A stretch of 64,000 nt of DNA from Trogon surrucura (taxonomy: Eukaryota > Chordata > Aves > Trogoniformes > Trogonidae), in assembly GCA_020746105.1 (NCBI GenBank), contig CM036642.1, forward strand, positions 3,503,501 to 3,567,500. The letters run 5' to 3'. A program made the translations under genes and the position numbers. Shown one piece after another: positions 12,701 through 25,400 of this stretch (positions are counted from its first letter, which is position 1; every line of letters starts with the position of its first letter). The notes beneath the pieces were generated by a model. That model had not been told where the DNA came from. It saw only the letters and a program-made list of their open reading frames with translations, and made no database searches.

Positions 12701-15700
12701 GTCGCTCAGAACTCGTACGTGTGTTTTGGGGGACAGGGGAAATAAAAAATTACCTCTAGACAGCTGACTATCCCTTCCCAGACATCGCTCGAGAGGAGCT
12801 GTGCAACAAATCTCCTTTGCCACCCTCTGCCAATGGTTTTCTCTCCCCAGTTCAGCAGGTCTTGCAGGGACTTGTTCTGAAATGTGCGCGTACCGTGGCG
12901 ATACCTGCCAGGAGGCTGCCTTTTCTGTCGTGGTGCAATTTTTCTGGGGATTTCATGAACGTGGGGAGTTAGAGCAACGCTGTGCTGGAAGCCCGGATTC
13001 CAGGGAGAATTTCCCTACACAATGGGTTGCATTTAGAGAGGCTTGCTCCAAATAGAATGCGGTGGCTGAGTCCAATTTCCAATGTGAAGCGAGGTGTGAT
13101 TTTTAATTCAGTTTTTATGAATTCTTTTTTTTTTTTTTTTTCCCCCTAATCCCATCATCATTATTCTGCTCTAAGACCTTTGCCAAATGGTGGTGTTTGG
13201 TACTGATTTGAAATACAGCTAACTCGCTTGGTGCCAGCTTGCATGAAATAAGGGTCCTGGGTAACTGTGGCCAGAGCTGGTGACAGGGCTTTCACCGGTC
13301 CCTGGATGGTTTAAATCCACTCCCTCCTCCGAGCCGGGCTGCTTTTCAATTAGCTGGAAGCACACCCGTTTTATGCTAGCTGTAGAGATGATGGATGGAG
13401 TTTCCACAGCGGAGAACTCAGATGAATTCAGTTTCCATCTGAGGGCAGTGGGGTTGCCGGCATGACGTAGCGCAGCAGCCTCGGCTTCTTGCCGGGCGTC
13501 GGAGGGGGGACAGGGGGTCCCCGCCCCTGCGTTGCGCCCATGAGGTCAGGGCTGAGGCACGTCAGACTCTCCTCTCTGCCATATGGCAAATGGAGATGCT
13601 GAGTCTGGTCAAGCTGAAGCTTTTCAGCAGCCTTACGTTCTCACAAGCCGTTTTTGTGAAGGAAAGCTAATATTTTGGCTCTTTCCTTTGGGAAGTGATG
13701 TGCGATACCCAGGAAGCGAAGGCATCAAATGAGCAGGACCTTCTGGGATCAGAAGGCATCCTGCAGGCATTAGATATGGACGGCATTTGATACAAGAACT
13801 GAGGTTTCCCTGTTTTATTGATGTAACCTGGTTGTGGTTGTACACCCACAATGGGCTGCATTATGAGCGCCAAGAAACCCAGAACCCCCCCCGCGACTGA
13901 GCTGAAGGGCAGATGTTTCCCACCCAAACGCTCGTGTCTCTAGGGGTGAGAGAGGCTCCCCATGACCTCTGCAGCAGAAGGCAGGGAGATGCACGTTTCT
14001 GCGTGTTTGCTCACATTTGGCCCTTCGGTAGCGGCAGATAACTCCTTCCCTGTGTGGTTTGCGCACGTTCCCAGCAGAAATAATACGTGCAGGCTGAGAG
14101 ATGTCGGAAGAGAACAGCTGCTCTCAGCTGGACTGTGGTGAGGGGTCTGGAGCATGCACACACCTGTACTTTAGGAGCATTTTTTTGAGGTTTTTTTTGC
14201 ACCATACCAGCATAATTAACTGATTTTTTTGTGCTTGTGTTGATGCATCTCGATAAAAATGTTTTTGGAGAGGATGCCTAAGTTTTAATAAAGGGGTAAT
14301 GGGTACCCAGAATGGGCATAACTAAAGGTGGCAGGGTGGACAGTGGGCAGGTGATCTGCAGCCCAAGCCCTCAGTGTCTCAAGTTGAGTCCTTCAGAAGG
14401 GATCAAGAGAGATTTAACTCCAAACCAGCGAGCGCTGCCGCAAATGATTGGGTCATGTGGTTTTTCTTCCCACGCGTAGCTCTTCTCAACACAAACCTCA
14501 ACTCACCCAGGTACAGTCCAGTCAAAGATGTGGTAAAAGAAAATATGAGAACTGTAAAAAATCCAGACACCCCATGGGTTGGTCACTTGCTGTATAAATG
14601 AGGTACGGCCTTGAGGTGCCGGGGTGATAACAGAAGCATTTAGCTTGGGAAACTATGGCGGTGGCCAGGCTAATAGTTGTTTCCTTATGTGCTGGAGGGA
14701 GATATCTTGGGCAAAAGGCGTAGTTGCTACTCGCTCTGCTAAATGGAGGCTTGAGCTCTGCTCAGACAGCAACGGTGTGAGAAACAGGGTCGTGTTCTGG
14801 AGATTGCAGCGAAGTCTCCTTCTTCACCTTGCGTGAACGCAGAGATGAGAACGCTTAATCTCGAAATGTTAAGCCGCTGGAATTTCTAGGGTGGGACATT
14901 TTTCATTTAAGCTATTACCTTCCTGAGAAAAGCCTTTGTTTGGAAAAAAAAAATAGTTACTTACTGTTTCAAATCAAGATGGAGCATTTCAGGGAAGCTG
15001 AGACATGATTCCCATCGTCTTCGAAGTTAAATGTTTCGGTTTTCTTTCTGGTAATTATTTTTCATTTCCGTGTTTGTGTAACACAATTCTTTTAAAAAAA
15101 ATTCAAAATTGAAATGAATCACTTTGAGTTTTATTAAAGTGAAAGCATTTTAGGCTGCGGAGGAAGTATTTTTTGCTGGGAACAGAGAAGATCTTCAGGC
15201 GTTCTCAGCATTTGAGTGCTCCTCCTGATTTTTAAAAAACACTAACATCGACAAAATGTGGAAAATCCAGAATTAACTACAGACGAGTTTCCAGATTACA
15301 ACCATCCCAATAAGCAGTTCAGTGTAAAGACTAGCCGTACACACTCTTGCACAGCACATACCAGAATATTTTACGGTTAGGACTGAAAGTCTTTATTTAA
15401 GCAGCAATAACTTAGGCAAAGAATTGACAGATTGGAATGCACCTGGTTCGAGCTGTTTTGTTACTGATATCATTCCAGGTTTTCTCTCGTGAAAGCCAGT
15501 TGGGATCCTTTAGGGTACGTACAGTCATACCTAGGGCTGCTCTATTTAAAAATGCTCTGAAACTAGACTCGTGCCGTGGGCTCCCAGGGCTAAATGCTCA
15601 AGGGATGGCTCAGTTCAGGAGGTTCCCAAAATGTAAGGGGACGTGCAGAGGGTTCCGTGCCTCGCGTGCAACTGCACCGATGCACGCGCCAAACCGGTCC

Positions 15701-17079
15701 CTTTAAGGAGACTTCAAGCGGGACCCAGAAAATCAGAACCACCCCGAATCACTAGTTGCTTTTGAGAGCTGAGGCCAAGCAACTTAGCCGCACCGCTGGC
15801 AATATTGTTTGGAAACAATGGGGCTCAATTAGATGAGAATTATTTTAACACTTCGGAAGGCTGCCAAGTCATTTCCTTCTCCTTTATTGATTTTTTCCGT
15901 TGCCAGTAAATATATATGCAGCAGCAAAATGAAAGCAGCAGCATTAGAGAGGGGGGGGAAAAGTTAAGTGTTAAAAAGGAGGCTGTAACGAGATATGTGC
16001 CTTGAACCTCTGGGAAGAAGGGGGACATTTTAAGGCAGAAGGAAGCAAGGGATTCATGGAGGCATTTCGCAGGGTTAGATGTGGTAGCAGACAGCCCAAT
16101 ATTATTTTCCTTCCAGTGCTTGCCTGATCCTTTACTTAGATTGGCTCCTGTTTCTTCCCCTTATTGTGCAGTCCCTGCTTGAGCTGCTCTCCGTGTAAAG
16201 ACATTCCACCTACATTCCTTTGCCACCGGGTGAGAGGGGGGGAGCGCAATTATGTGGGCTAACGAGACACAAAAGGCCCAGTTCTGGAGCTAAACTTGTG
16301 TTAACTTTTTTTTTTTCCCCTTAAAAAAATAAAAGATAAAAAAAAAAAAAGGAAAAAAAAAATTAGTTTCTGGCAAGGTGTCTGGTTTGTTCCCCTCTTT
16401 ACTTACCGGGCTAGAAGTAAAGGCTTTTGAGCTGCAACTACCCCACTTATGAATATTTCCCTACCCAGCACTATGTAGATCCCCACAGAATAAATAGTTT
16501 TCAGGTTTTTTTGGTGATATCAGTGTTTTTCTCCAGCTTTTTCATGTGCTAAAGTGGGTATAGATCTAAATGGTCCTTGGATCAGAGGGGCTATAGGTGA
16601 TGAATTCTGCAGGGGTGCTTGTGTCATACACCCGTTAGGGTCTGATGGGGGCATTATAGTATCTGTGCAAGTGGTTTCTGGGCTTCAGGTGTGACCCTGC
16701 CTCTTCCCATCTTCTCCAGCATCCTTGAGGGACATGTCACTGTACTGTGTGTAAGCGCTAGGCATGTTCCGCTGTACACACCGCTGGAAGAAAACTCACT
16801 CTAAAAAGAGACATGACAGGGTTTGTCTATAAAAATATCGTGACACACAGAAATTCTCCAACCGAGTAAGGTGGGGCATGGAATAAATCGTTTAGAAGTT
16901 CATATAAACGGGACCTTTTCCAGGTGAACACCTTCAAGGCTGTTGTCAGTGCAGGATTTGTTATCAGCGTTATTACACTTCTCAGCAGTGAACTTCATTA
17001 GCTATGCCTGTGCCATGTGCAGTTCTTTGTAAATGTTACTGTCCTGCTTAACATATTGATTTCTGTGCCCCTGCGCTCG
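9706..17079. other. Non-coding; no gene seen
   Basis: It contains a short (TCC) run near 10496-10510, the double E-box at 11660, A and T homopolymers (about 12009-12022, 13125-13141, 16309-16362) and a CpG-containing patch at about 13465-13570. No exon or RNA gene is supported. Confidence 0.65.
11660..11679. promoter_or_regulatory. Palindromic double E-box
   Basis: CACAGCTGT and its exact reverse complement ACAGCTGTG flank two bases. The 20-base near-palindrome therefore holds two CAGCTG E-boxes, the preferred site of class II/MyoD/Ascl1-type bHLH dimers. Function is inferred only. Confidence 0.35.
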
Positions 17080-17330
17080 TTCTTCCAATTTTGTCTAATA
17101 AGCAAATTTCATTACCTGACTTCACAATTTTTCCTCTGGGCCATTACAATTGCTTGACTGTATTCCTGGCAGAGCCCTTAATTAGAGATGGATCAGAACT
17201 GATGCCGTTAGACTGATCCATTAACCACACTCTTCCTGTGACTCCAAATGCGAGTGGTTCAGATGAAATGCGACCTGGATCCAAATCACCATTGAATTCG
17301 TTGTGCAAAACCTCAAACCTGCCAAAGAAT
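17080..17330. promoter_or_regulatory. Candidate conserved non-coding element with homeodomain site and inverted repeat
   Basis: The block contains CTTAATTAG (homeodomain TAATTA core, 17178-17186) next to a perfect 9-bp inverted repeat: ATGGATCAG (17188-17196) and CTGATCCAT (17213-17221) with a 16-base loop. Other AT-rich homeobox/SOX-like words such as CCATTACAATTG are nearby. It contains no repeat and no coding signal. The impression of conservation is by composition only; no alignment was available. Confidence 0.3.
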
Positions 17331-18800
17331 AAAAGTTAAATGAAGCCAGTCACCCCCATGGACCTTTTGCAGATTCTGCCTGAGTGGTCCTGACGCAGGA
17401 ACCATCTCTGGCTTTCTTCTGCAGCCAGCACGTTTCTGATGTATAAATGATTTCATTTCTTCTTATTGCACTTTTTGGAAGGGCAAGTCCTTACTTCGGC
17501 ACAATAAAATGTTATCGCTTTATCCGCATAAAAATCATCCGAGGTGCATGCTTTCTTCTTTTAGCACCGACATCCTGAAAGCAAATATGCGTCCCCTGAG
17601 CTGTGTCTTCTTCCCACATCTCCAGCTGTCTCCACGTAAGGGTCAGTCACTGTGCGTGCTCTGGCACAGTGCTTAGGAGAAAACAGGCGAGCTGAGCCTG
17701 GCAGAACCAAGCAGACCTGCTGCGTTATGCTTCCAACCCAGTGTCCCAGCCTTTCTGAGCCCCTGGCTGCTGGACTTGTTAACCTATAACTCCCTCTGAC
17801 CCCAGGGATTCTGGTTTCTGGGATAGTAGAGTATGAAACCAGGGAGCCAGGTTTGGTACATGGAATTTCCTGACTATATTCGCTTTGCTTTTAACAAAAC
17901 ACCCTTGAGAGCTCTCTGAAAGTTAGTCCAATTTTTAAATCTCCATATAAAATCCAATTAGGTTGGAATCCATAGGCTAAGTTAGACTTTTGGGCTTTCC
18001 GTAGCCCTGTCAGGTGCTGCCTTGTCCAGCAGGCTGGACACCTGCTTAAAGAAATTGTTTTAATATTTCCTTTTCCTCTACTTCTCTGCGTATTTCGTTT
18101 GGGTTTTGAATGTCTCCGTCGGCTAGCACGTGCCAAGGCGGTCAGTGAGTGCTCCTGCTCACAGGACCCTCTGTGCTGATGGCCTGTGGCCTCTTTTTAA
18201 AGCCAGATGTGGCCAGAGGTGGACACAGAGAAGCTGAACACGATGATCTCAGAAGAGATGCTCTGGATTAAGTAGGAGGTCGCTATGCCGTGAGAGTGCT
18301 GTGCTCTTCGGCAGAAGTTAAAAGCATTGAGTCCTGATGCAGAATGGGGTTTTCCAAGCAAAAGACTCTACAAAGAACCTCCCCTTAGTTGGCTATGGTT
18401 GTGAAAAAAAAAACCCTTAAAAGTTATCTAGGATTTTATCTCATGCTTCTTGCAGCATCCACATTTACTTCCCCACAAGCAAAATCGAACAACCTCCCCT
18501 CCCTCCCCAAAATCCTGGAGTGTGCAGAATTGAACTCTGCCCTGTTCTGGTGGTTATGTTTATTTCCATAGATGCTACAATAAAAATAACATTTGATTCT
18601 CTCCTTTCTTCCCTGGAATGGCTGCCCCAGGGCTCCCCCAAGGATGGCTCAGCACATATCTCACATCATCCGTCTTTCTGGAAAGTTATTCCCACCTCTC
18701 CTTCAGCCGGAGAGTGTTAACTTGGCCTTTTCCCTGCCCTAACAGGGGCAGCACCTGCTAGCAGGGTGGGGTGTTCCCTTGCACAGCTTGCCAGAGGCAG

Positions 18801-18818
18801 ATTATTATTATTATTATT
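18801..18818. repeat. (ATT)6 microsatellite
   Basis: Six perfect ATT units are followed by TT and GTAAAATAAC. Confidence 0.85.
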
Positions 18819-19179
18819 TTGTAAAATAACACGTTTCTTTGTCTGCATCCTACCCCACAACCTTCAATAAAGCGTCGCCGGTCTCTCAGCCCTTGCTGCT
18901 GTCCCTGTTTGCAGGGAACTGCTCTGTTTGAACTGGCCTGCAGAATAACTATTGGAGAAGGGTGAGAGACGGGACAAAAATGAGAGGCTTCCCCCGGTCC
19001 CCCTCTCATCCCCCCCAAAAAAAGTGTAATTTGCCTTTAAAGGCTCTTAAACAGCAAACACATTCTGTCTGATCCTCCTTAATAAAGTATCCCGGCAGTG
19101 CTACAGCGCCTTATTTGAGGTCTGTGCAGTCTCATTAAATTTGATGTGTCACAGAGGGCTTGGACATGTGAAAGGGAGG

Positions 19180-19430
19180 CTGCAGGAACCGGGATTGAAG
19201 TTTGCCAGATTTGCTGAGGAAAAATGATTCATTACAGCTTTGCAAAATGGACGCCCTTCAGGCTTCCCGCTCCATCGATTGTGCGCGCGAGGCGGGCAGA
19301 GCAGCCGGCAGGTTTAACCCTTATTAATAGCCGGGAAAATTAAAGATTCGGTTTGATCTCCTAAGATGTGCGCTTATACTTCTGCGCTCTGAGTAAAGAA
19401 AGGAAAGGTTATTAAAGATTCAAGGGCTGG
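19180..19430. promoter_or_regulatory. Candidate conserved non-coding element with repeated word
   Basis: The 11-base word ATTAAAGATTC occurs twice, at 19339-19349 and 19411-19421, in the same orientation. A CpG cluster (ATTGTGCGCGCGAGGCGGGC) lies just to the left. No repeat family or coding pattern is recognised. A regulatory role is a guess. Confidence 0.25.
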
Positions 19431-20260
19431 ATGTTTCAGCCGAAAGCCGTGGGCTTGCGGGGAGGAGGGCAGCAGCTTCGGGGCTCCTCGGAAAATAAGG
19501 CAGGTGTGAAGCTGGGCACCCAAAAGCCGTGGTCGTGGAGCTTCTGGGCATATCTGGAGATGGTGTCTGGGTTCGATGGCTCCAGGCAGCAGCAGGAGTC
19601 AGTGATGTGAGAGAAGTCCCTGCCCTTGTGATGAGAGCAGCGATACCCCGGGTTTATGGGTGTGAAAAGGTGTTAATCCCGGGCGAGAGGCTGCAATAGT
19701 GAGCTGACGAGCAACAGGCTCACACGTTGCCTTTCCTTCCTCTCCTTTCTCTCTCTGTCCGTGAGCACAAAGTTCACACCACGGCCAAATTTCAGTTCGA
19801 GACGTCAGGGGGGAAAAAAAAGTCAAGAAAACTCCTCTGGGGGCTCCACGTCCATTTCTTTGGAGAGCAACAAATAGATGGGAGAAACCCAGCAAGAGGG
19901 ATTTCCTGATTCCTCCTGATTTGTGGCATTTGAGTTAGGGGCCCAAAAAGAAAAACATTTGTGCCTTTAAAAAGGTTGTAAATCACGCTCTGAATGCTCA
20001 CCATTTACATTTTAAGTGAAATAGGATGTCAAACCATTTTGCTTTATGTTTATTTTCAAATACCGTGCGCTTTGCCGTCCACTTTCTCTAGTGCCCGTGC
20101 CATTTAAATCATATTGTGTACAGCCAAAGATGCAGGCAATATAAATCTCACATGGTATACGTATACACCAATTATTCTTGGGAAATGCAGCCTGCCAGCT
20201 AGAATTCTCAGTACCTGAGAAACACGGCAAAGCCCACCATGTGCATTTCTGCAAAGCTTT

Positions 20261-20349
20261 GGGCCTGATTCTTACCCAGCACACATTTAAAAGTAAATCC
20301 ACAGATTTCACTGGTGTGACACAGGTACAAAATGCATGTAAATGAGATC
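20261..20349. mobile_element. Possible amniote MITE-like repeat
   Basis: It begins GGGCCTGATTCTTACCCAGC and ends GTAAATGAGATC, with TTTCACTGGTGTGACAC between. This matches the outline of an ancient amniote repeat that starts GGGCCTGATTCT and contains TACACCAGTGTAAAT blocks. The copy is degraded, and the identification depends on short motifs. Confidence 0.4.
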
Positions 20350-22317
20350 TTTTAATTTTAGCAAGTTTCAGCTGCAGACGCATATGGATGCTGCGTGATA
20401 AATTCAGTCTCCCGACTGCATATTTAAACAAAGCATTAAAGCATTCGCGCTTCCTGTTGGAGAAGTATTTTATTTCTTTTCCTTTATTTATATAGCGTGG
20501 CAGAAAGAGCAGAAATAAATTTTGTCGGCTTCTCACTGCCTCATCGCCAGCAGAGACGCACAGGAACAAGATGAAACAGCGTTCAAATAAAATGTAAATT
20601 TAAACTTGCGTGCCTTGTCCAGTAAAACGCTGTGGGACTTGGCGAGGAATAGCACGGTGCAATATGGAGAGCTAGACGGGGCCGCAGGAGGGATGGACGT
20701 GGTCCCAGCGCAACCCCCATCAAATGGGCCAGGGTGAGGGGCAAAGCTGCACCGGAGCCATCCCAGCTGCTCTACCAGCCCAGTTAGAATGGGGAGAAGA
20801 ATCCAAATCGTCACAATTTGATTTGCAATTACTGCTCTACCTTAATTTGTATACGTTTTTCTCATAGTGAGGCTGGAAGAGACAGTGCTAGATCTTCCCT
20901 GAGCCACCCTCCTGGTTAATTAAAAGATATTCTCCCCTATAGCTTCTAGCACAAATCCAATTTACCAGGCTTTCTCGTGGGCAAAGAAAAGCTGAAATTC
21001 AAGATATAAGGCTAAATAGATCCACGTTGCGCCGTGAATAAAAAAAAGAAAACACAACCCACATCACAATTCAGTTAGCTGCTTAGAAAGCTGCCTTGCC
21101 TATTGCCATTGTTATAAAACCTAATAAATCACGAGATTATTTTCTCAGGGTCCTAGAAGGTATCCTGCGGGTGGAGAGATTTAGACAGCGGATGAAACCG
21201 GGATGTTGGCTCAGCACACGTTCAACAGAAGTAAATCCCCCCCAAGAGTGAACCCCCCGAGAGGCGTGTGTTGCATATGAGGGCTTTATGCAGGGCGTTT
21301 CTGGTGGGAGGGAAGGCTTGCAAAGCCTCAGAAGCATTTCGGGAGCTTGCAGAACTGGAGGAGGGAAAGGATTCTTGTCCTGTTTCTGCATCGGACTCAG
21401 TGTGTCCACCGTTTGTCCAAATTCCCTGTGACTGCTGCTTAGCTACTCGTACAGGTGGTGCACGTGCCTAATAAAATTGTGGGTGTAATTCCATCCAAAT
21501 CTGGGCTTGATATTTTGGTAAACAGCTGATGGAGTAAAATTGAAAACTGTATATGCACACTAGGACAATTGGTGAAGCCCCTATTACTAAAATGGTGTTT
21601 GTTAAGAGAACTAATACTTTCTGTTATAGTATTCCTAAGAACCCTATTGATTTAATCTGCAACATTCTGCAGGCAGTGAGTTTGACCTAATGTCCACGTT
21701 TTGTCTATAGAAAATAAGCTGTAATAAACCACAGCTCAACCTGCCTCTGCCTAGCAGCAAAACACGGTTGTCAGGGCAGTTTTCGACCGGAGACTGCGTG
21801 GAGAGGTGGATGAGACACCGGTGTGACAGGTGGAAATTGCAGGAGCTCTCCCCCCGCTCCGCCCCTGACCTGTTGGGTAGCTGGGGTGAGCCTTCTAATC
21901 TCTTTCTCTTCGCTTTCATCTCTTTAGATCGCGAGGGATTTGAGGATGAAACGGGCTGCGTGTGCGCGTACAGTGCTGAGCACAACAGGGTCCTGCCCCA
22001 CGCTGGGGCCGAGGCACTAAGCCCCCACTGCAATAAAAGCAAACCCAGAACAGATTCACACAGCTCTGTCAGCGGAGCTGACAACGGCTGACACCAGCCG
22101 AGCACCCGGTCCTAAATTTAGACGAAGACCTGACACACTCTTCAAGTCAAACTGGGGCAACCCCGTTCCTGGTTGAGCAGATAGGAACAGTCATACTCCA
22201 GGTCTTTCTCATTGCAATTCTCCTCGTGCAAGATTATCTTTGATTTTTCCATAGCTCCTCCACACCGGCAGCCAGAGGCTTTGTTTAAAACACATCCATC
22301 ATTATCACTGGAATGTA

Positions 22318-22405
22318 TCGTTAGTAGTAGTAGTATTATAACTTATTCATTCATATAGCATTTTCCCACAACAGCCTAGGAATCAAAAATGTTTTACACT
22401 TTGCA
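22318..22405 (-). mobile_element. MIR-like SINE 3'-end fragment
   Basis: After a short GTAGTAGTAGTA repeat, the plus strand reads TTATTCATTCATATAGCATT, TTCCCACAACAGCCTAGGAAT and AAAAATGTTTTACACTTTGC. It resembles the reverse complement of the SINE tail (ACTTCTATAGCGCCTTTCATC, CGAGGATCTCAAAGCGCTTTACA). The match is degenerate. Confidence 0.4.
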
Positions 22406-25400
22406 GTCTGAAAGTGATCTGAAAGAAGAAATTGGAGTGGGGGGGAAGAGAGGTTGAAAATACATAAGGAAATCTGTGAAACTGATGTGAGGTTCACAAT
22501 GATGAGGAGCTGTGAGTAGCCAAGAAGGAAACTAATATGTTGTGTAATATTAGGTGAAAAAGAGTTTAGAAAAGACTTTGCCTCGTTTCTTCCCTGAAGG
22601 GTGTTGAAACTCCAGGTAGCTTTGTGAGACACCTCATCTCTAAAGCAGGAATCCAGATCTTGCTTCAGCATATGGATGTCTGGGAGCCAACGTATAGATT
22701 TATGTAGACATAATTAAGAGGGATTAGGCTGATGCCTTAGCAGAACATTAGTGACACTAAAATTTGAAGCTGTCCTGGTTTGTACTCTTCTCTGCAGCTA
22801 TCTTTAAAAGAACCCAAACAATAAAACAAACAAAAAAATGCCCACAACCCTGAAACAGAAACAAATTAACAAAAAGAACAGACTTGGAACTGTGTGAGGT
22901 CAGTGTAAACAGCTGTTAAAGGGGGCAGGTGAAACCCCAGTTATGTCTTGTCCCCTTGTCCAAGAGTAAAACTGTCTCACCTCTGCATCGCTCCAATAAA
23001 AGGCAGCAAGCGACTCTGAAAGAGATTGTAGTGGCATCTTGATTTTAGATCTATCTAGACTAGAGAACCCAGAAGCCTTCAATAATTCATTGTATTCTCC
23101 TCCTAATTTCTTTTCCTGCTGTGAACATGCACCGTGCCGTGTGTTTCATGCTCAAGGTTTTGCTGAAGGTGATTCTGTTGGTGCAGCCTTTAGATGCAGC
23201 CTCTTCCCTTTTAATTTTAATGCAGCATTTTAAGGATGTTTCCTGAAAACCTTGATGTCTGCTTCGTGGAATTTCGGGAAGGCATGAAAAGATATGACTA
23301 AGGAAAATTAAGATATCATTCTGGTTAAGTGCAAGTGCATTTTATAAAATGCTTTGGCTTTTTACCAAGAGGAAGTGACAGATCATCTCTGTCAATTTTA
23401 TTAATGCATCTTTTCTGTATTGTTCTACATCTCTATTATTTTCTAGAAATGGACAAGGACCAGCATCATTTTTCTAAATCTTTCCTGTCCTCTTTCAGAT
23501 CTTGTATGGATTTGGAAAATTGTATCCTGTATCTAAATGATATTTTTCCCTTATGTACATATCTGAAATCCTTATTTGAATAGCTGCCCACTGGTTATTT
23601 TATGTTATCATTCGCATACAACTTCATCCTGATTTCTCTGTGAGATTGAAGTATAACAGCCGCCTTCTTGGCATGTGTTAACAGGACTATTACCTGTCTA
23701 GGAGCTCGCTTAGATACTTGTGTGCTCACAAGAGTTTTTATCCTTCATTCCGGCTCTGACTTCCTTCCATTACGAGTTCAGTGGTTTTTTTCAGTGAGAT
23801 GGGAGGCGAGTTGTCCTGCGTCAGACTAGTGTGAGAGCTGTGTCTGTAGCACGTGGTGTTCGTCTGTCCAGCAACGCAGAACGAACCAACGTGTCCCTAT
23901 GCTCTTAAGGCCACATTGTGTTTTTGCCACGGGAGTAGACATAGGGCTAATTACAGTATCAGGGAACTGCTGAGAGACCAGTCAAATACAAAATATTCAA
24001 TTCATTTAATATTCCTGATGAATAGGCAAATTACTCTAATCACATTAGTTATTCTATTCATTTATTAGCTAAGAGTGATTAGTAGTGAATAGCTGTAAGA
24101 GGATCTTCCAGGTGCAGAAATTAGGCATCTATAGTTTCATGATGTTTATTTTCAGCTGAAGATAATTGTCTCTTTAGTTCATCTCAGACATACATACACA
24201 CTGACACACACAGATACACCCTTTTGTCCAGGCGTGGGGGAAAAAAAAGGTAGAAGAAAACCGGGCTGGTGCACAGGTGTGGAGAGATAAGGACGATTCA
24301 CTGCAGAATTTAACAGGATTTATTTAAAAACAGTTGGGAAGAGATTTCTCAAAGATTACGGCAAGTGAACGCAAAGGGATTTGGATCTCTGGTTCCCACA
24401 GAGCGCACTGATAATGCCATTTTAAGTACTGGGCTCTGCTAGAGTCGTGCTTGATTTGATTGCTCGAGCGAGTTGTAGCTGGGTTTCATCTGTAGCACAA
24501 ACGCACCATCAGTCTGAAAGTTTTCCATTATTAGCAACTATATCGGTGTGCATAGACGACTCCAATCCATGAGGAAGATGAACGAATGTGGTTGGAAATC
24601 TGCCTGAAACAACTTAATTTATAGTCTAACAAATACTCGTAAGAAAAACTCGTCACCCAGAGCTCACCCAGCTCTTCCTGGGATGGACCGTTAAGCACCA
24701 ACAGTCACATCCAGCCAGAGAGAGGTCACAGGTAGCTGAGAAAAGTAGAGGGATTGGCATGAGAGGCAGGTGAAAGGGAATTTCTGTGCACTTAAACTTT
24801 GGCTTCTGTACTGGTGGTGTTGCCTTGGGACTCATCTTTCAGTTCATACCCTGTGGCTCGATGGATTTCACTAGGGCTCTGCACCAGTTTGGCTCCGAGC
24901 ATAAGCTGCAAGATCCGAGTTTGGAGTGCAAGCAAGGCATTTCACTCATTTTGCCCAGTAGAAAATCAATGGGCAATAGCATTTGGACAGTAAATTGACA
25001 ATAGTATTTACTTCTATATTGCGCACAACCTTACCAGGTTGTGTTAATTTAATGTTCTCGTGCACTTTCAGGATGTTATGCCAAGCAAAAGCTGAGCTGT
25101 CATTACATTTTTATGAAGTCAATGCAGTTTCTAACAGCTTAGGAAAAAGAATTTTAAAAAATTGATCAAATATCTCATTTTTCTAAGAGAATCTGTTCCT
25201 CTGGATTTCCCTGAGCTGTCAGCTTTCATTGATATGATCTGATTGATGCTGTTTGCCACATTAAGAAACATCAGAAGCTAATCTGTTTTAATCCCATTCT
25301 CTGTTTTTAATATAATACTCTTAAAGGGAACTGAAGGTTATTACTTATTTTAAATAGCTTAAATATTTGTGTCAAAACATTGTCCTGAAAGGTTCAAATC

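Larger units (their letters stand above)
17331..22317. other. Non-coding; no gene seen
   Basis: Besides the ATT microsatellite, the repeated word at 19.3-19.4 kb and the MITE-like repeat at 20.3 kb, it holds a perfect 12-base palindrome GTATACGTATAC (20155-20166). A 185-codon minus-strand open frame (20569-20012) overlaps the MITE-like repeat and looks spurious. Confidence 0.65.

Noticed and set aside
19566-19585. B-box-like GGGTTCGATGGC
   Set aside because: No tRNA fold can be built around it.
20012-20569. 185-codon open frame, minus strand
   Set aside because: It spans a MITE-like repeat and AT-rich non-coding sequence, and the translation shows no recognisable domain or signal.
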